Shown here: piece by piece, positions 1-6,794 of the stretch
Position numbering within the stretch: the stretch's first letter is position 1
How the letters are laid out: every line of letters begins with the position of its first letter
NCBI GenBank assembly: GCA_019113455.1
Contig: DXHG01000011.1
Span: 1-13,301 of the forward strand
Length of the DNA stretch: 13,301 nt
From: Candidatus Treponema faecavium
GTDB taxonomy: Bacteria; Spirochaetota; Spirochaetia; Treponematales; Treponemataceae
Direction of reading: 5' to 3'
Notes under the pieces: model-generated
Told to the model about the DNA's origin: nothing
The model's input: only the letters and a program-made list of their open reading frames with translations
The model's database searches: none
Position numbers and translations under genes: made by a program

Positions 1-2022
1 TACCAGGGCCGCAGCGGTTTTGCTCCCAGGCAGAACGGCGCCGCAAAACCCGGGTTTGGTATGCGGTCCGGATTCAGCGCTCCTGCGCCGATTGAAGAGA
101 ATAAAAAGGTTCCTGCAAAGAAATCTTTTAAGGCGAAAAAGACCGTTTATTCACGCAAAGACCGTGAAGAAGATTTTGTAGAAGATAAGTTATATAATCA
201 GAAGAAAAAGCAGGCGGCAAACACGAGCGCGGTGCCCGCTCAGATTGAAATAATGGAAACGATTTCCGTTTCTGATCTTGCTAAAAAGATGAATCTGAAA
301 GCGTCCGATCTGATTGCCAAGCTTATGTCAATGGGCATGATGGTGTCTATTACGCAGTCTATCGACGCGGACACGGCGACGCTGCTTGCTTCTGAATACG
401 GCTGCGACGTGCATATCGTGAGTCTGTACGATGAGACCGTTATCGAAAGCGACGAGTCGTCTGAAGATATACGCACGCGGCCGCCGGTCGTTACCATCAT
501 GGGACACGTTGATCACGGTAAAACAAAAACGCTTGACGCAATCCGCAGCGCCAACGTTGCTGCAAGTGAGTTCGGCGGCATTACGCAGCATATCGGCGCG
601 TACATGGTCAATACGCCGAAAGGTCAGATCACGTTCTTGGATACGCCGGGCCATGAGGCGTTTACGATGATGCGCGCGCGCGGCGCAAAGATCACGGATA
701 TTGTGGTGCTCGTTGTCGCTGCCGACGACGGCGTGATGCCGCAGACGATAGAAGCGATAAATCATGCGAAAGATGCGAAAGTGCCGATTATCGTTGCGGT
801 GAACAAAATCGATAAGCCGGAAGCGAATCCTGACCGCGTAAAGACGCAGCTCTCAGATCAGGGGCTGGTGCCCGAAGACTGGGGCGGCGACACGCAGTAT
901 GTACATATCAGCGCGCTCAAAAAGGAAGGCCTTGACGACTTGCTCGATGCGATTCTGCTGCAGGCTGAAGTGCTTGAGCTCAAAGCGCCGTGGGACTGCC
1001 GCGCAGAAGGAAAAATCATTGAATCACGAGTGGATCACGGGCGCGGTGTTGTTTCGACCGTCATTATCGAACGGGGTACACTGCGCACCGGGGATCCATT
1101 TGTCGCAGGTATCTACTCAGGCCGCGTGCGCGCTATATTCAACGACTGCGGCGAAAAAATCGATGAGGCGACGCCGAGTATGCCGGTTGAGATTCTCGGC
1201 ATTGAGTCTATGCCAAATGCGGGAGATCCGTTCCAGGTAACGAACAGTGAAAAAACCGCGCGCACTATTTCTTCAAAGCGTCAGGAGCTGAAACGCTTTG
1301 AAGATGCAAAGAACGTAAAGAAAATTACGCTTGATAACCTGTATGAAACGATCGACGCCGGTGAAATTATGGAGCTTAAGGTGCTTATTAAGGCGGATGT
1401 GCAGGGGTCTGCCGAGGCGCTCAAGCAGTCGCTTGAAAAGCTTTCGACAAAAGAAATCCGTCTTGTCGTTATCCATTCGTCTGCCGGTCCGATCAATGAA
1501 AGCGACGTACTGCTTGCTGCCGCCGATTCAAACGCGATTATCATTGGCTTTAACGTGCGGCCTACGCCGAAAGCGAAACTGCTTGCCGAGCAGGAAAAAG
1601 TGGATATCCGCAAGTACAATGTTATTTATAAGGCAGTTGAGGAAATCACGCAGGCCATGGAAGGGCTGCTCAAGCCGGATATAAAAGAAGAAGTCATCGG
1701 TATGGTGGAAGTCAGAGAAACGTTCAAGGTACCGAAGGCGGGAACGATTGCGGGTGCGTATGTATTGCAGGGTGAGATTAAGCGGACGAGCAGCGTTAAT
1801 ATTATCCGCGACGGCATCGTGATTTATACGGGCAAGGTGTCTTCTCTCAGGCGATTCAAAGACGATGTTAAAGAAGTGTCCGCCGGTTATGAATGCGGTA
1901 TCGGCATTGACAGCTGGCACGATATTCAGATTGGGGATCAGTTTGAAGTCTTTGAATATGTGGAAGTGGCCCGTAAGCTGTCCGACTCTGCGGGAGCTTC
2001 TGAACACTCTGAGGCGCAGTAA
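1..2022 (+). CDS. infB: Translation initiation factor IF-2 (5' end outside window)
   Basis: IF-2 is the GTPase that brings initiator fMet-tRNA to the 30S subunit and promotes 50S joining. The frame is open from base 1 (YQGRSGFAPRQNG... before the ATG at 61), so the gene starts upstream. The ATG at 61 is internal to a Gly/Arg/Lys-rich linker typical of IF-2 N-termini. Numbering from the Met at 61: an IF2_N-type helical module lies at about 65-120, then the G domain. G1 is GHVDHGKT (148-155), followed by GGITQHIGAY (switch I/G2), G3 DTPGH (194-198), G4 NKID (248-251) and G5 SALKKEG. Domains II-IV fill the rest, ending in the fMet-tRNA-binding barrel. G1 is followed by KTLDAIR, where most homologues have a small or hydrophobic residue (S/T-LLD). 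The G5 Leu replaces the usual Lys of SAK. rbfA follows 23 nt downstream in the same operon. Confidence 0.98.
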   Translation, partial: YQGRSGFAPRQNGAAKPGFGMRSGFSAPAPIEENKKVPAKKSFKAKKTVYSRKDREEDFVEDKLYNQKKKQAANTSAVPAQIEIMETISVSDLAKKMNLKASDLIAKLMSMGMMVSITQSIDADTATLLASEYGCDVHIVSLYDETVIESDESSEDIRTRPPVVTIMGHVDHGKTKTLDAIRSANVAASEFGGITQHIGAYMVNTPKGQITFLDTPGHEAFTMMRARGAKITDIVVLVVAADDGVMPQTIEAINHAKDAKVPIIVAVNKIDKPEANPDRVKTQLSDQGLVPEDWGGDTQYVHISALKKEGLDDLLDAILLQAEVLELKAPWDCRAEGKIIESRVDHGRGVVSTVIIERGTLRTGDPFVAGIYSGRVRAIFNDCGEKIDEATPSMPVEILGIESMPNAGDPFQVTNSEKTARTISSKRQELKRFEDAKNVKKITLDNLYETIDAGEIMELKVLIKADVQGSAEALKQSLEKLSTKEIRLVVIHSSAGPINESDVLLAAADSNAIIIGFNVRPTPKAKLLAEQEKVDIRKYNVIYKAVEEITQAMEGLLKPDIKEEVIGMVEVRETFKVPKAGTIAGAYVLQGEIKRTSSVNIIRDGIVIYTGKVSSLRRFKDDVKEVSAGYECGIGIDSWHDIQIGDQFEVFEYVEVARKLSDSAGASEHSEAQ

Positions 2023-2045
2023 ACAGAAAAACAGAGGCAGGTATT

Positions 2046-2444
2046 ATGACATCAGGATACAGGCTGCTGCGGCTGGGCGAACAGATACGGGATGAGATTG
2101 CTCAAATGATCCTCCGCCGGCAAATAAAAGACCCGCGGGTATCAACGTTTCTTTCTATTAATAGGGTCGATATTTCCGGCGACTTGGCATATGCTAAAGT
2201 ATATGTTTCAAGTTTTATGGACGATAAAGCGACGGAAAAAGGCGTGCAGGGGCTGCAGCATGCGGCAGGCTTTATTCAGTCTTCCATCGCAAAAAAACTG
2301 ACTATCAGACAGTTTCCTAAGCTGACATTTATTACGGATACCAGTATTCGGGATGGATTTGAAATGGTTCGTAAATTAAATGAATTGGAGCAGTCTCATA
2401 CCGATGCGTATGAGCGTGCAGATGACGAAAAAAACAGCGAATAA
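2046..2444 (+). CDS. rbfA: 30S ribosome-binding factor A
   Basis: RbfA binds the immature 30S subunit near 16S helix 1/44 and assists late maturation, including cold adaptation. The 132-aa product has the usual family length and a single KH-like domain. The family pattern is visible: IKDPRV (about 28-33), then DLAYAKVYVS (about 47-56), then LTIRQFPKLTF with a following DTS near 90-105. A purine-rich ribosome site (AGAGGCAGG) sits just before the ATG. The C-terminus (DAYERADDEKNSE) is short and charged, as is common. It lies 23 nt after infB and overlaps the proposed truB start by 23 nt, so infB, rbfA and truB should be co-transcribed and translationally coupled. Confidence 0.96.
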   Translation: MTSGYRLLRLGEQIRDEIAQMILRRQIKDPRVSTFLSINRVDISGDLAYAKVYVSSFMDDKATEKGVQGLQHAAGFIQSSIAKKLTIRQFPKLTFITDTSIRDGFEMVRKLNELEQSHTDAYERADDEKNSE

Positions 2445-3468
2445 CGTTTCCGGTATTATGCTGTATGCAAAACAGACGGGCATGACGAGTTTTGCCGCGC
2501 TGCATACGGTAAAAAAAGCGCTCAGCACCGCAAAGGTTGGGCATACGGGAACATTGGACAGCTTTGCAGACGGTCTGCTTGTTATCGCTGCTGGTAAACT
2601 GACGCGGCTTGTTCCCTATATTACCGGTTTTGATAAAACATACCGCGCCGCCGTTGTGTTTGGTGCTGAAACGGATACGCTTGATCCGACCGGGCAGATT
2701 ATCGCCCGTGCGGAGCCCCCCGCTTTGGAGCGGCTCGTGCAGGTGCTGCCGCAGTTCATGGGAACTATAGAGCAGACGCCGCCTGCATATTCCGCGCTGC
2801 ATGTCGGCGGCCGGCGTGCAAGCGATATTGTCCGTTCCGGCGGTACAGTAGAACTCTCCCCGCGGACGGTAACGATTCATTCTTTGCAGCTGCTTTCTTA
2901 CAACGGTACGTGCGGCGTATTTGAGATTTGCTGTTCAAAAGGTACGTATATCCGCTCGCTTGCGCGCGATATAGCATTGGCGTGCGGTTCGCGCGGCTCT
3001 GTGCAGGCGCTCAGGCGAACGGCAGTCGGTCCGTTCCTGCTGGAACAGGCCGCGGGATACGAGTTTTTGCCGCAGTTCGCTGATCGCTATGGTGATAACG
3101 GCAGTGATGATTGCGTCAGTCAGGAGCCGGAGCATACCGTCAGTGTCGTTTCTCCTGACTGCATTCGAGCGGCGGTACAGCCGTTTGATGCCGATATGGC
3201 GCGGCGCTGCGGTTTGGTTCCGATTACGCTGTGCCCTGCCGGCGCGGCGTCTTTTATGTCCGGCAGGCCGCTTTCAGGGTGCGAGGTTTTATGCGAACAT
3301 GAGACTATATCGTTTTCGCGCCTGATACAGGAAAAAGCGTACCGGGCAGGGCAAAGGTTTGCTGTGTATTATGCGTCAGGCTTATTCGGCGGTATTGTAT
3401 CGTATGCGGATGAAGCATTGCGGTATGATTTTGTGATTCCTGAACAAGCGGCCGCTGCCGGGTGGTAA
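2422..3468 (+). CDS. truB: tRNA pseudouridine(55) synthase
   Basis: TruB converts U55 in the T-loop of tRNAs to pseudouridine. Motifs in order, numbered from the ATG at 2422: a KQTGMTS N-terminal motif (most homologues have KPxGxTS), GHTGTLD with catalytic Asp46, DKTYRAAVVFG with the Tyr that stacks on the target base, TDTLDPTGQI, PPAYSALHVGGRRA, and CSKGTYIRSLARDI. The tail FGGIVSYADEALRYDFVI resembles a PUA-like end. The frame is open back to an ATG at 2380, with further ATGs at 2404 and 2410. I chose 2422 (348 aa) because family homology starts right after it and a GAG lies 6 nt upstream; 2404, with a GGAG 13 nt upstream, is the main alternative. The chosen start overlaps rbfA by 23 nt. 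The enzyme identity is firm, the start is not. Confidence 0.95.
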   Translation: MTKKTANNVSGIMLYAKQTGMTSFAALHTVKKALSTAKVGHTGTLDSFADGLLVIAAGKLTRLVPYITGFDKTYRAAVVFGAETDTLDPTGQIIARAEPPALERLVQVLPQFMGTIEQTPPAYSALHVGGRRASDIVRSGGTVELSPRTVTIHSLQLLSYNGTCGVFEICCSKGTYIRSLARDIALACGSRGSVQALRRTAVGPFLLEQAAGYEFLPQFADRYGDNGSDDCVSQEPEHTVSVVSPDCIRAAVQPFDADMARRCGLVPITLCPAGAASFMSGRPLSGCEVLCEHETISFSRLIQEKAYRAGQRFAVYYASGLFGGIVSYADEALRYDFVIPEQAAAAGW

Positions 3469-3469
3469 T

Positions 3470-4282
3470 ATGGCGCTGCAGGTGTGTAGCTGGTCAGACA
3501 TGATGCAGGGAAAGCTTAACTCCCTGCTGCCGGCTGTTCAGGAACGCGGCTGTGCTGTTTCTGTCGGCAGCTTTGACGGTCCTCATTTGGGGCATGAGGC
3601 GCTTGTGCAGTGCCTGCTTGCACAGGCTGCATATGTTCCCGGAGTGGCAACTTTTATGGTTCCTCCCCGGTTTGCACGCCTTGCCTGCCGCGACGGCACC
3701 GTAATCAGTTCGCTCGAACAGCGGCTTGAGTGGTTTGAAAAAGCAGGTCTCGCGTTTGCCGTACTGATTGACTTTTCCCCTGAATTCAGTAAAATGAATG
3801 GGAAAGATTTTCTTTCTATGTTGCTGCAGGCGTGCCGTGTGCGGTTTATAACCGAAGGTTCCGATTTCCGTTTTGGATATAACGGTTCATGCGGCACTGC
3901 TGATATGTATCGTTTTGCTCAAGAACAAAACATTGCTTTTTGCGTTCCTGCTGAAGTGCTTTATGAACAGGAGCGGATCAGTTCATCGCGTATCCGTGCG
4001 GCGATTGCGACTGGTAATTTTTCTTTAGTGACGGCGCTGCTGGGCAGGCCTTTTGCGCTTGACTGCCGTCGGATGCTGTGGGCGAGAACGGCGGAGCAGT
4101 TGTATTCCTGCTTGCCGTTTGAACAGATACTGCCGAAAGACGGCGAGTATGCGGCATCGCTTCACTTAAAGAATGGTACGGTAATTGATTCTGTTGCGGT
4201 GGTGGAAAACGGTATTGTTCGCGTGCCGATCCATTCCTGCAATGACGGTCAATATATAGGAACAATTCAATTTGTTCCGTGA
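3470..4282 (+). CDS. ribF: RibF-type FAD synthetase, flavokinase domain apparently degenerate
   Basis: RibF is normally a bifunctional riboflavin kinase/FMN adenylyltransferase of about 300-320 aa; this protein has 270. The N-terminal adenylyltransferase domain is complete: VGSFDGPHLGHEAL (about 32-45, nucleotide-binding HxGH-like motif), EGSDFRFGYNGSCG (about 128-141) and the ISSSRIRAAIATGNF motif followed by LLGRPF (about 168-195). The C-terminal kinase domain should begin with G-x-GR-x-LGFPTAN. Instead the sequence runs DCRRMLWARTAEQLYSCL, then LPKDGEYAASLHLKNG, which does resemble the kinase barrel, and it stops about 70 residues after LGRPF. I infer FMN-to-FAD activity and doubt riboflavin kinase activity. 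The ATG is 1 nt after the truB stop, with only a weak GGTGG upstream, so translational coupling is likely. ribF between truB and rpsO is the order known from Firmicutes. Confidence 0.9.
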   Translation: MALQVCSWSDMMQGKLNSLLPAVQERGCAVSVGSFDGPHLGHEALVQCLLAQAAYVPGVATFMVPPRFARLACRDGTVISSLEQRLEWFEKAGLAFAVLIDFSPEFSKMNGKDFLSMLLQACRVRFITEGSDFRFGYNGSCGTADMYRFAQEQNIAFCVPAEVLYEQERISSSRIRAAIATGNFSLVTALLGRPFALDCRRMLWARTAEQLYSCLPFEQILPKDGEYAASLHLKNGTVIDSVAVVENGIVRVPIHSCNDGQYIGTIQFVP

Positions 4283-4310
4283 TTTTGATTATTCTCAGGA
4301 TGAGTATAAC

Positions 4311-4316
4311 AAGGAG
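4311..4316 (+). promoter_or_regulatory. Strong Shine-Dalgarno of rpsO
   Basis: AAGGAG lies 5 nt before the rpsO ATG. It is the strongest ribosome binding site in the + strand cluster, as expected for an abundant ribosomal protein. A small stem (CTCA-GGA-TGAG, 4294-4304) lies immediately upstream. S15 is known to autoregulate its own translation in several bacteria through leader structure, but this short stem alone does not show that here. Confidence 0.75.
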
Positions 4317-4321
4317 TTACT

Positions 4322-4591
4322 ATGGCGCTTGCAAAAGAAACAACAGCTTCTCTTGTTGCAAAATTTGGTGTGAATGAACAGGATACGGGAAATACGAAAG
4401 TGCAGGTTGCGCTGCTGACGGAACGTATCAAGCAGCTTACTGAACACTGTAAGCTGTTTAAGAAGGATAAGTGCGCTTCACGCAGTTTGTTGAAATTGGT
4501 TGGTCAGCGGCGCAGTCTGCTGAAATATCTGCAGCGCAAAGATCTTGAAATGTATCGCGCTCTGATTAAAGAGTTAGGTCTGCGCAAATAG
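4322..4591 (+). CDS. rpsO: Ribosomal protein S15 with divergent rRNA-binding segment
   Basis: S15 is a primary binder of the 16S rRNA central domain (three-way junction and helix 22) and contacts 23S rRNA in bridge B4. The 89-aa length is standard. Conserved parts include TGNTKVQVALLTERI (about 22-36), LKLVGQRRSLLKYL (about 56-69) and the C-terminal LGLRK. The segment usually read as H..HKKDHHSRRGLL is here HCKLFKKDKCASRSLL. Counting the initiator Met, His42 and Asp49 remain, but the second His is Phe, HH is KC, and the Ser of the H/D/S rRNA-contact set is Ala52. The alignment has no gap, and a Ser appears one position later. The gene follows ribF after 39 nt and is followed by an intrinsic terminator before pnp. 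Confidence 0.97.
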   Translation: MALAKETTASLVAKFGVNEQDTGNTKVQVALLTERIKQLTEHCKLFKKDKCASRSLLKLVGQRRSLLKYLQRKDLEMYRALIKELGLRK

Positions 4592-4603
4592 TCTGTGTTC
4601 GGT

Positions 4604-4648
4604 AAAAGGGGTGGAACCGCGGGAAACACCGCAGCCGCCCCTTTTTTT
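4604..4648 (+). terminator. Rho-independent terminator/attenuator between rpsO and pnp
   Basis: The outer stem GGGGTGG (4608-4614) pairs with CCGCCCC (4635-4641) through one G-U pair. An inner stem GCGG (4619-4622) pairs with CCGC (4629-4632) around a GAAACA loop. Seven T residues follow at 4642-4648, and AAAA at 4604-4607 can pair with the first of them. This is a textbook intrinsic terminator 13 nt after the rpsO stop. I see no convincing promoter between it and pnp, so pnp probably depends on read-through. In E. coli a comparable terminator also separates rpsO and pnp. Confidence 0.9.
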
Positions 4649-4685
4649 ATTATTGCAAAAGTATTTTTTTCATTGGAAAGGAAAT

Positions 4686-6791
4686 ATGGTTCAAAGAGTT
4701 GCCTATAAAATAGGATCAGAAGAATTGATTTTGGAAACCGGCCGTATTGCCAAGCAGGCAAACGGCGCGGTGTATGCCCAGTTTGGCGGTTCTGCCGTTA
4801 TCGCTACGGTGTGTACGTCGTCGAGCGCTCAGGAGGGTCTTGACTATGTGCCGCTGACTGTTGACTATAACGAGAAATATTACGCGGCCGGTAAAATCCC
4901 CGGCGGTTTTATTAAGCGGGAAGGCCGACCAAAAGATAAGGAAATCCTTGTGTCGCGGCTGATAGACCGGCCGATGCGTCCGCTGTTTGATATCGCGTTT
5001 GGCCGCGATATTCAGATTATTCCTACGTGCGTGTCTTCGGATCAGATAAATCCGCCTGATATTCTTGCCATTATCGCAAGTTCCGCCGCCGTGCATATTT
5101 CGGATATCCCGTTCGGCGGGCCGGTTGCCGGTGTGCGCGTTGGTTATCTTGACGGAGAGTATATCCTTAATCCGACATACGAGCAGATTGAAAAAGGTTC
5201 TTTGGAAATCGTTGTTGCCGGTACGGCTGACGGCTTTACGATGGTGGAAGGCGGCGCACAGGAAGTTTCCGAAGAAATCATGCTGGGCGCGCTCGCAAAG
5301 GCTCAGGAATTTATTACGGCAATATGTCATTTGCAGGATGAATTGCGGAAACTCGCCGGCAAAGAAAAACTGCCTCTTGCTCCGCTGCAGGTTGTGCTGG
5401 AAAATAAACAGGCCATGTATGACGAGGCATATCCGCAGCTTGAAAAAGCGTGCTACGTTGCCGGAAAGCAGGAGCGCCGCGACGCGGTCAGCGCCGTGAA
5501 AAAGGCTCTTGCTGAAAAATACGCCGCGCAGCTGGAAGACGATAATCAGAAAAAGCTCTTTGATGCGCTCTTTGAAGACATGCAGTACCAGATTCTGCGC
5601 AAGGGAATCCTTGACCGCGGCGTGCGTGTTGACGGACGCGGAACGGAAGACATCCGCCCCATTACGTGCGAAATCAATGTGCTGCCGCGGCCGCACGGTT
5701 CTGCTCTGTTTACCCGCGGCGAGACACAGTCTCTGGCAGTAGCTACGCTCGGCACAACACTTGACGAGCAGGTCTATGACGATATTGACGGCGACCGGAG
5801 AGAGCATTTTATTCTTCACTACAACTTTCCGCCGTATTCTGTCGGCGAAGTTGGTCGGATGGGTACCGGCCGGCGGGAAATCGGGCACGGCAATCTGGCG
5901 CGGCGTTCACTTGAACCAATGGTTCCCTCACGCGAGGAATTCCCGTACACGATCCGCGTTGTTTCAGAAATCATGGAGTCAAACGGCTCTTCTTCAATGG
6001 CGTCGGTGTGCGGCGGCACGCTGTGCATGCTTGCAGCAGGCGTGCCGATGAAGAAACCTGTCGCCGGTATTGCAATGGGACTGATTACCGAAGGCGACTC
6101 ATATGAAAAGTACGCTATTCTGTCTGATATTCTCGGAGAGGAAGATCATTTAGGCGACATGGACTTCAAAGTCGCGGGCACGGCTGACGGTATTACCGGC
6201 TTTCAGATGGATATAAAAATAGCCGGTGTTACGACGGAAATCATGCAGAAAGCGCTTGAACAGGCAAAGCGCGGACGTCTGCATATTCTTGGCATTATGA
6301 ATAAGACTATCAGCAAGCCCGCGCCGAAAATCAGCCAGTATGCGCCGAAAATCGAGACAATGAAAATCGATGTGGATAAAATAGGCGCGCTGATTGGTCC
6401 CGGTGGAAAAGTGATAAAAGGCATATCCGCGCAGTTTGGCGTTACAATCAATACCGAAGACGACGGAACGGTTACCATTTACGGCCGCACGAGCAAGGCG
6501 ACCGACGATGCAAAAGCGGCCGTAAAAGCTATCGTTGATGATCCTGAAGTCGGCACTGTCTATAACGGCACCGTCAAGCGGATTATGGAATTCGGCGCGT
6601 TTGTCGAAATCCTTCCGGGAAAAGAAGGGTTGTGCCATATTTCCAAGCTGTCGCGCAAGCGCGTAGAGAAAGTTACCGACGTGATAAAGGAAGGCCAGCA
6701 GATTCCGGTAAAACTGCTTGAAATCGACAAAATGGGCCGGCTGAACTTGTCATATATCGATGCGATAGAAGAGGCACAGAAAAAACAATAA
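4686..6791 (+). CDS. pnp: Polyribonucleotide nucleotidyltransferase (PNPase)
   Basis: PNPase is the phosphorolytic 3'-5' exoribonuclease of mRNA decay, acting as a trimer. The product is 701 aa, the normal family size. The first RNase PH core carries DYNEKYYAAGKIPGG and GRPKD...RLIDRPMRPLF (80-101). A helical linker follows. The second core carries the DGRGTEDIRPI and LPRPHGSALFTRGETQS motifs and an acidic metal-site stretch GDMDFKVAGTADG (Asp491 and Asp493 visible). A KH domain with GPGG (571-574) and an S1 domain (about 623-693) complete it. I use ATG 4686 because GGAAAGGA lies just upstream and the family N-terminus (VQRVAYKIG) starts there. The in-frame GTG at 4611 lies inside the terminator hairpin and would add 25 unrelated residues. 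The M16 gene follows 3 nt after the stop. Confidence 0.98.
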   Translation: MVQRVAYKIGSEELILETGRIAKQANGAVYAQFGGSAVIATVCTSSSAQEGLDYVPLTVDYNEKYYAAGKIPGGFIKREGRPKDKEILVSRLIDRPMRPLFDIAFGRDIQIIPTCVSSDQINPPDILAIIASSAAVHISDIPFGGPVAGVRVGYLDGEYILNPTYEQIEKGSLEIVVAGTADGFTMVEGGAQEVSEEIMLGALAKAQEFITAICHLQDELRKLAGKEKLPLAPLQVVLENKQAMYDEAYPQLEKACYVAGKQERRDAVSAVKKALAEKYAAQLEDDNQKKLFDALFEDMQYQILRKGILDRGVRVDGRGTEDIRPITCEINVLPRPHGSALFTRGETQSLAVATLGTTLDEQVYDDIDGDRREHFILHYNFPPYSVGEVGRMGTGRREIGHGNLARRSLEPMVPSREEFPYTIRVVSEIMESNGSSSMASVCGGTLCMLAAGVPMKKPVAGIAMGLITEGDSYEKYAILSDILGEEDHLGDMDFKVAGTADGITGFQMDIKIAGVTTEIMQKALEQAKRGRLHILGIMNKTISKPAPKISQYAPKIETMKIDVDKIGALIGPGGKVIKGISAQFGVTINTEDDGTVTIYGRTSKATDDAKAAVKAIVDDPEVGTVYNGTVKRIMEFGAFVEILPGKEGLCHISKLSRKRVEKVTDVIKEGQQIPVKLLEIDKMGRLNLSYIDAIEEAQKKQ

Positions 6792-6794
6792 GGA

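Noticed and set aside
4283..4310. Possible promoter TTTTGA/TATAAC just before rpsO
   Set aside because: The spacing is acceptable (16 nt) but the transcript would start at or within the Shine-Dalgarno, removing ribosome binding; rpsO is better explained by read-through from ribF.
4653..4685. TTGCAA as a -35 for pnp
   Set aside because: No -10-like hexamer occurs 15-19 nt downstream; the region there is the pnp ribosome site.
4716..5888. A 390-aa minus-strand open frame opposite pnp
   Set aside because: It is a shadow of the pnp reading frame: rich in Arg/His/Phe as expected from antisense codons, without a ribosome site or any family feature.
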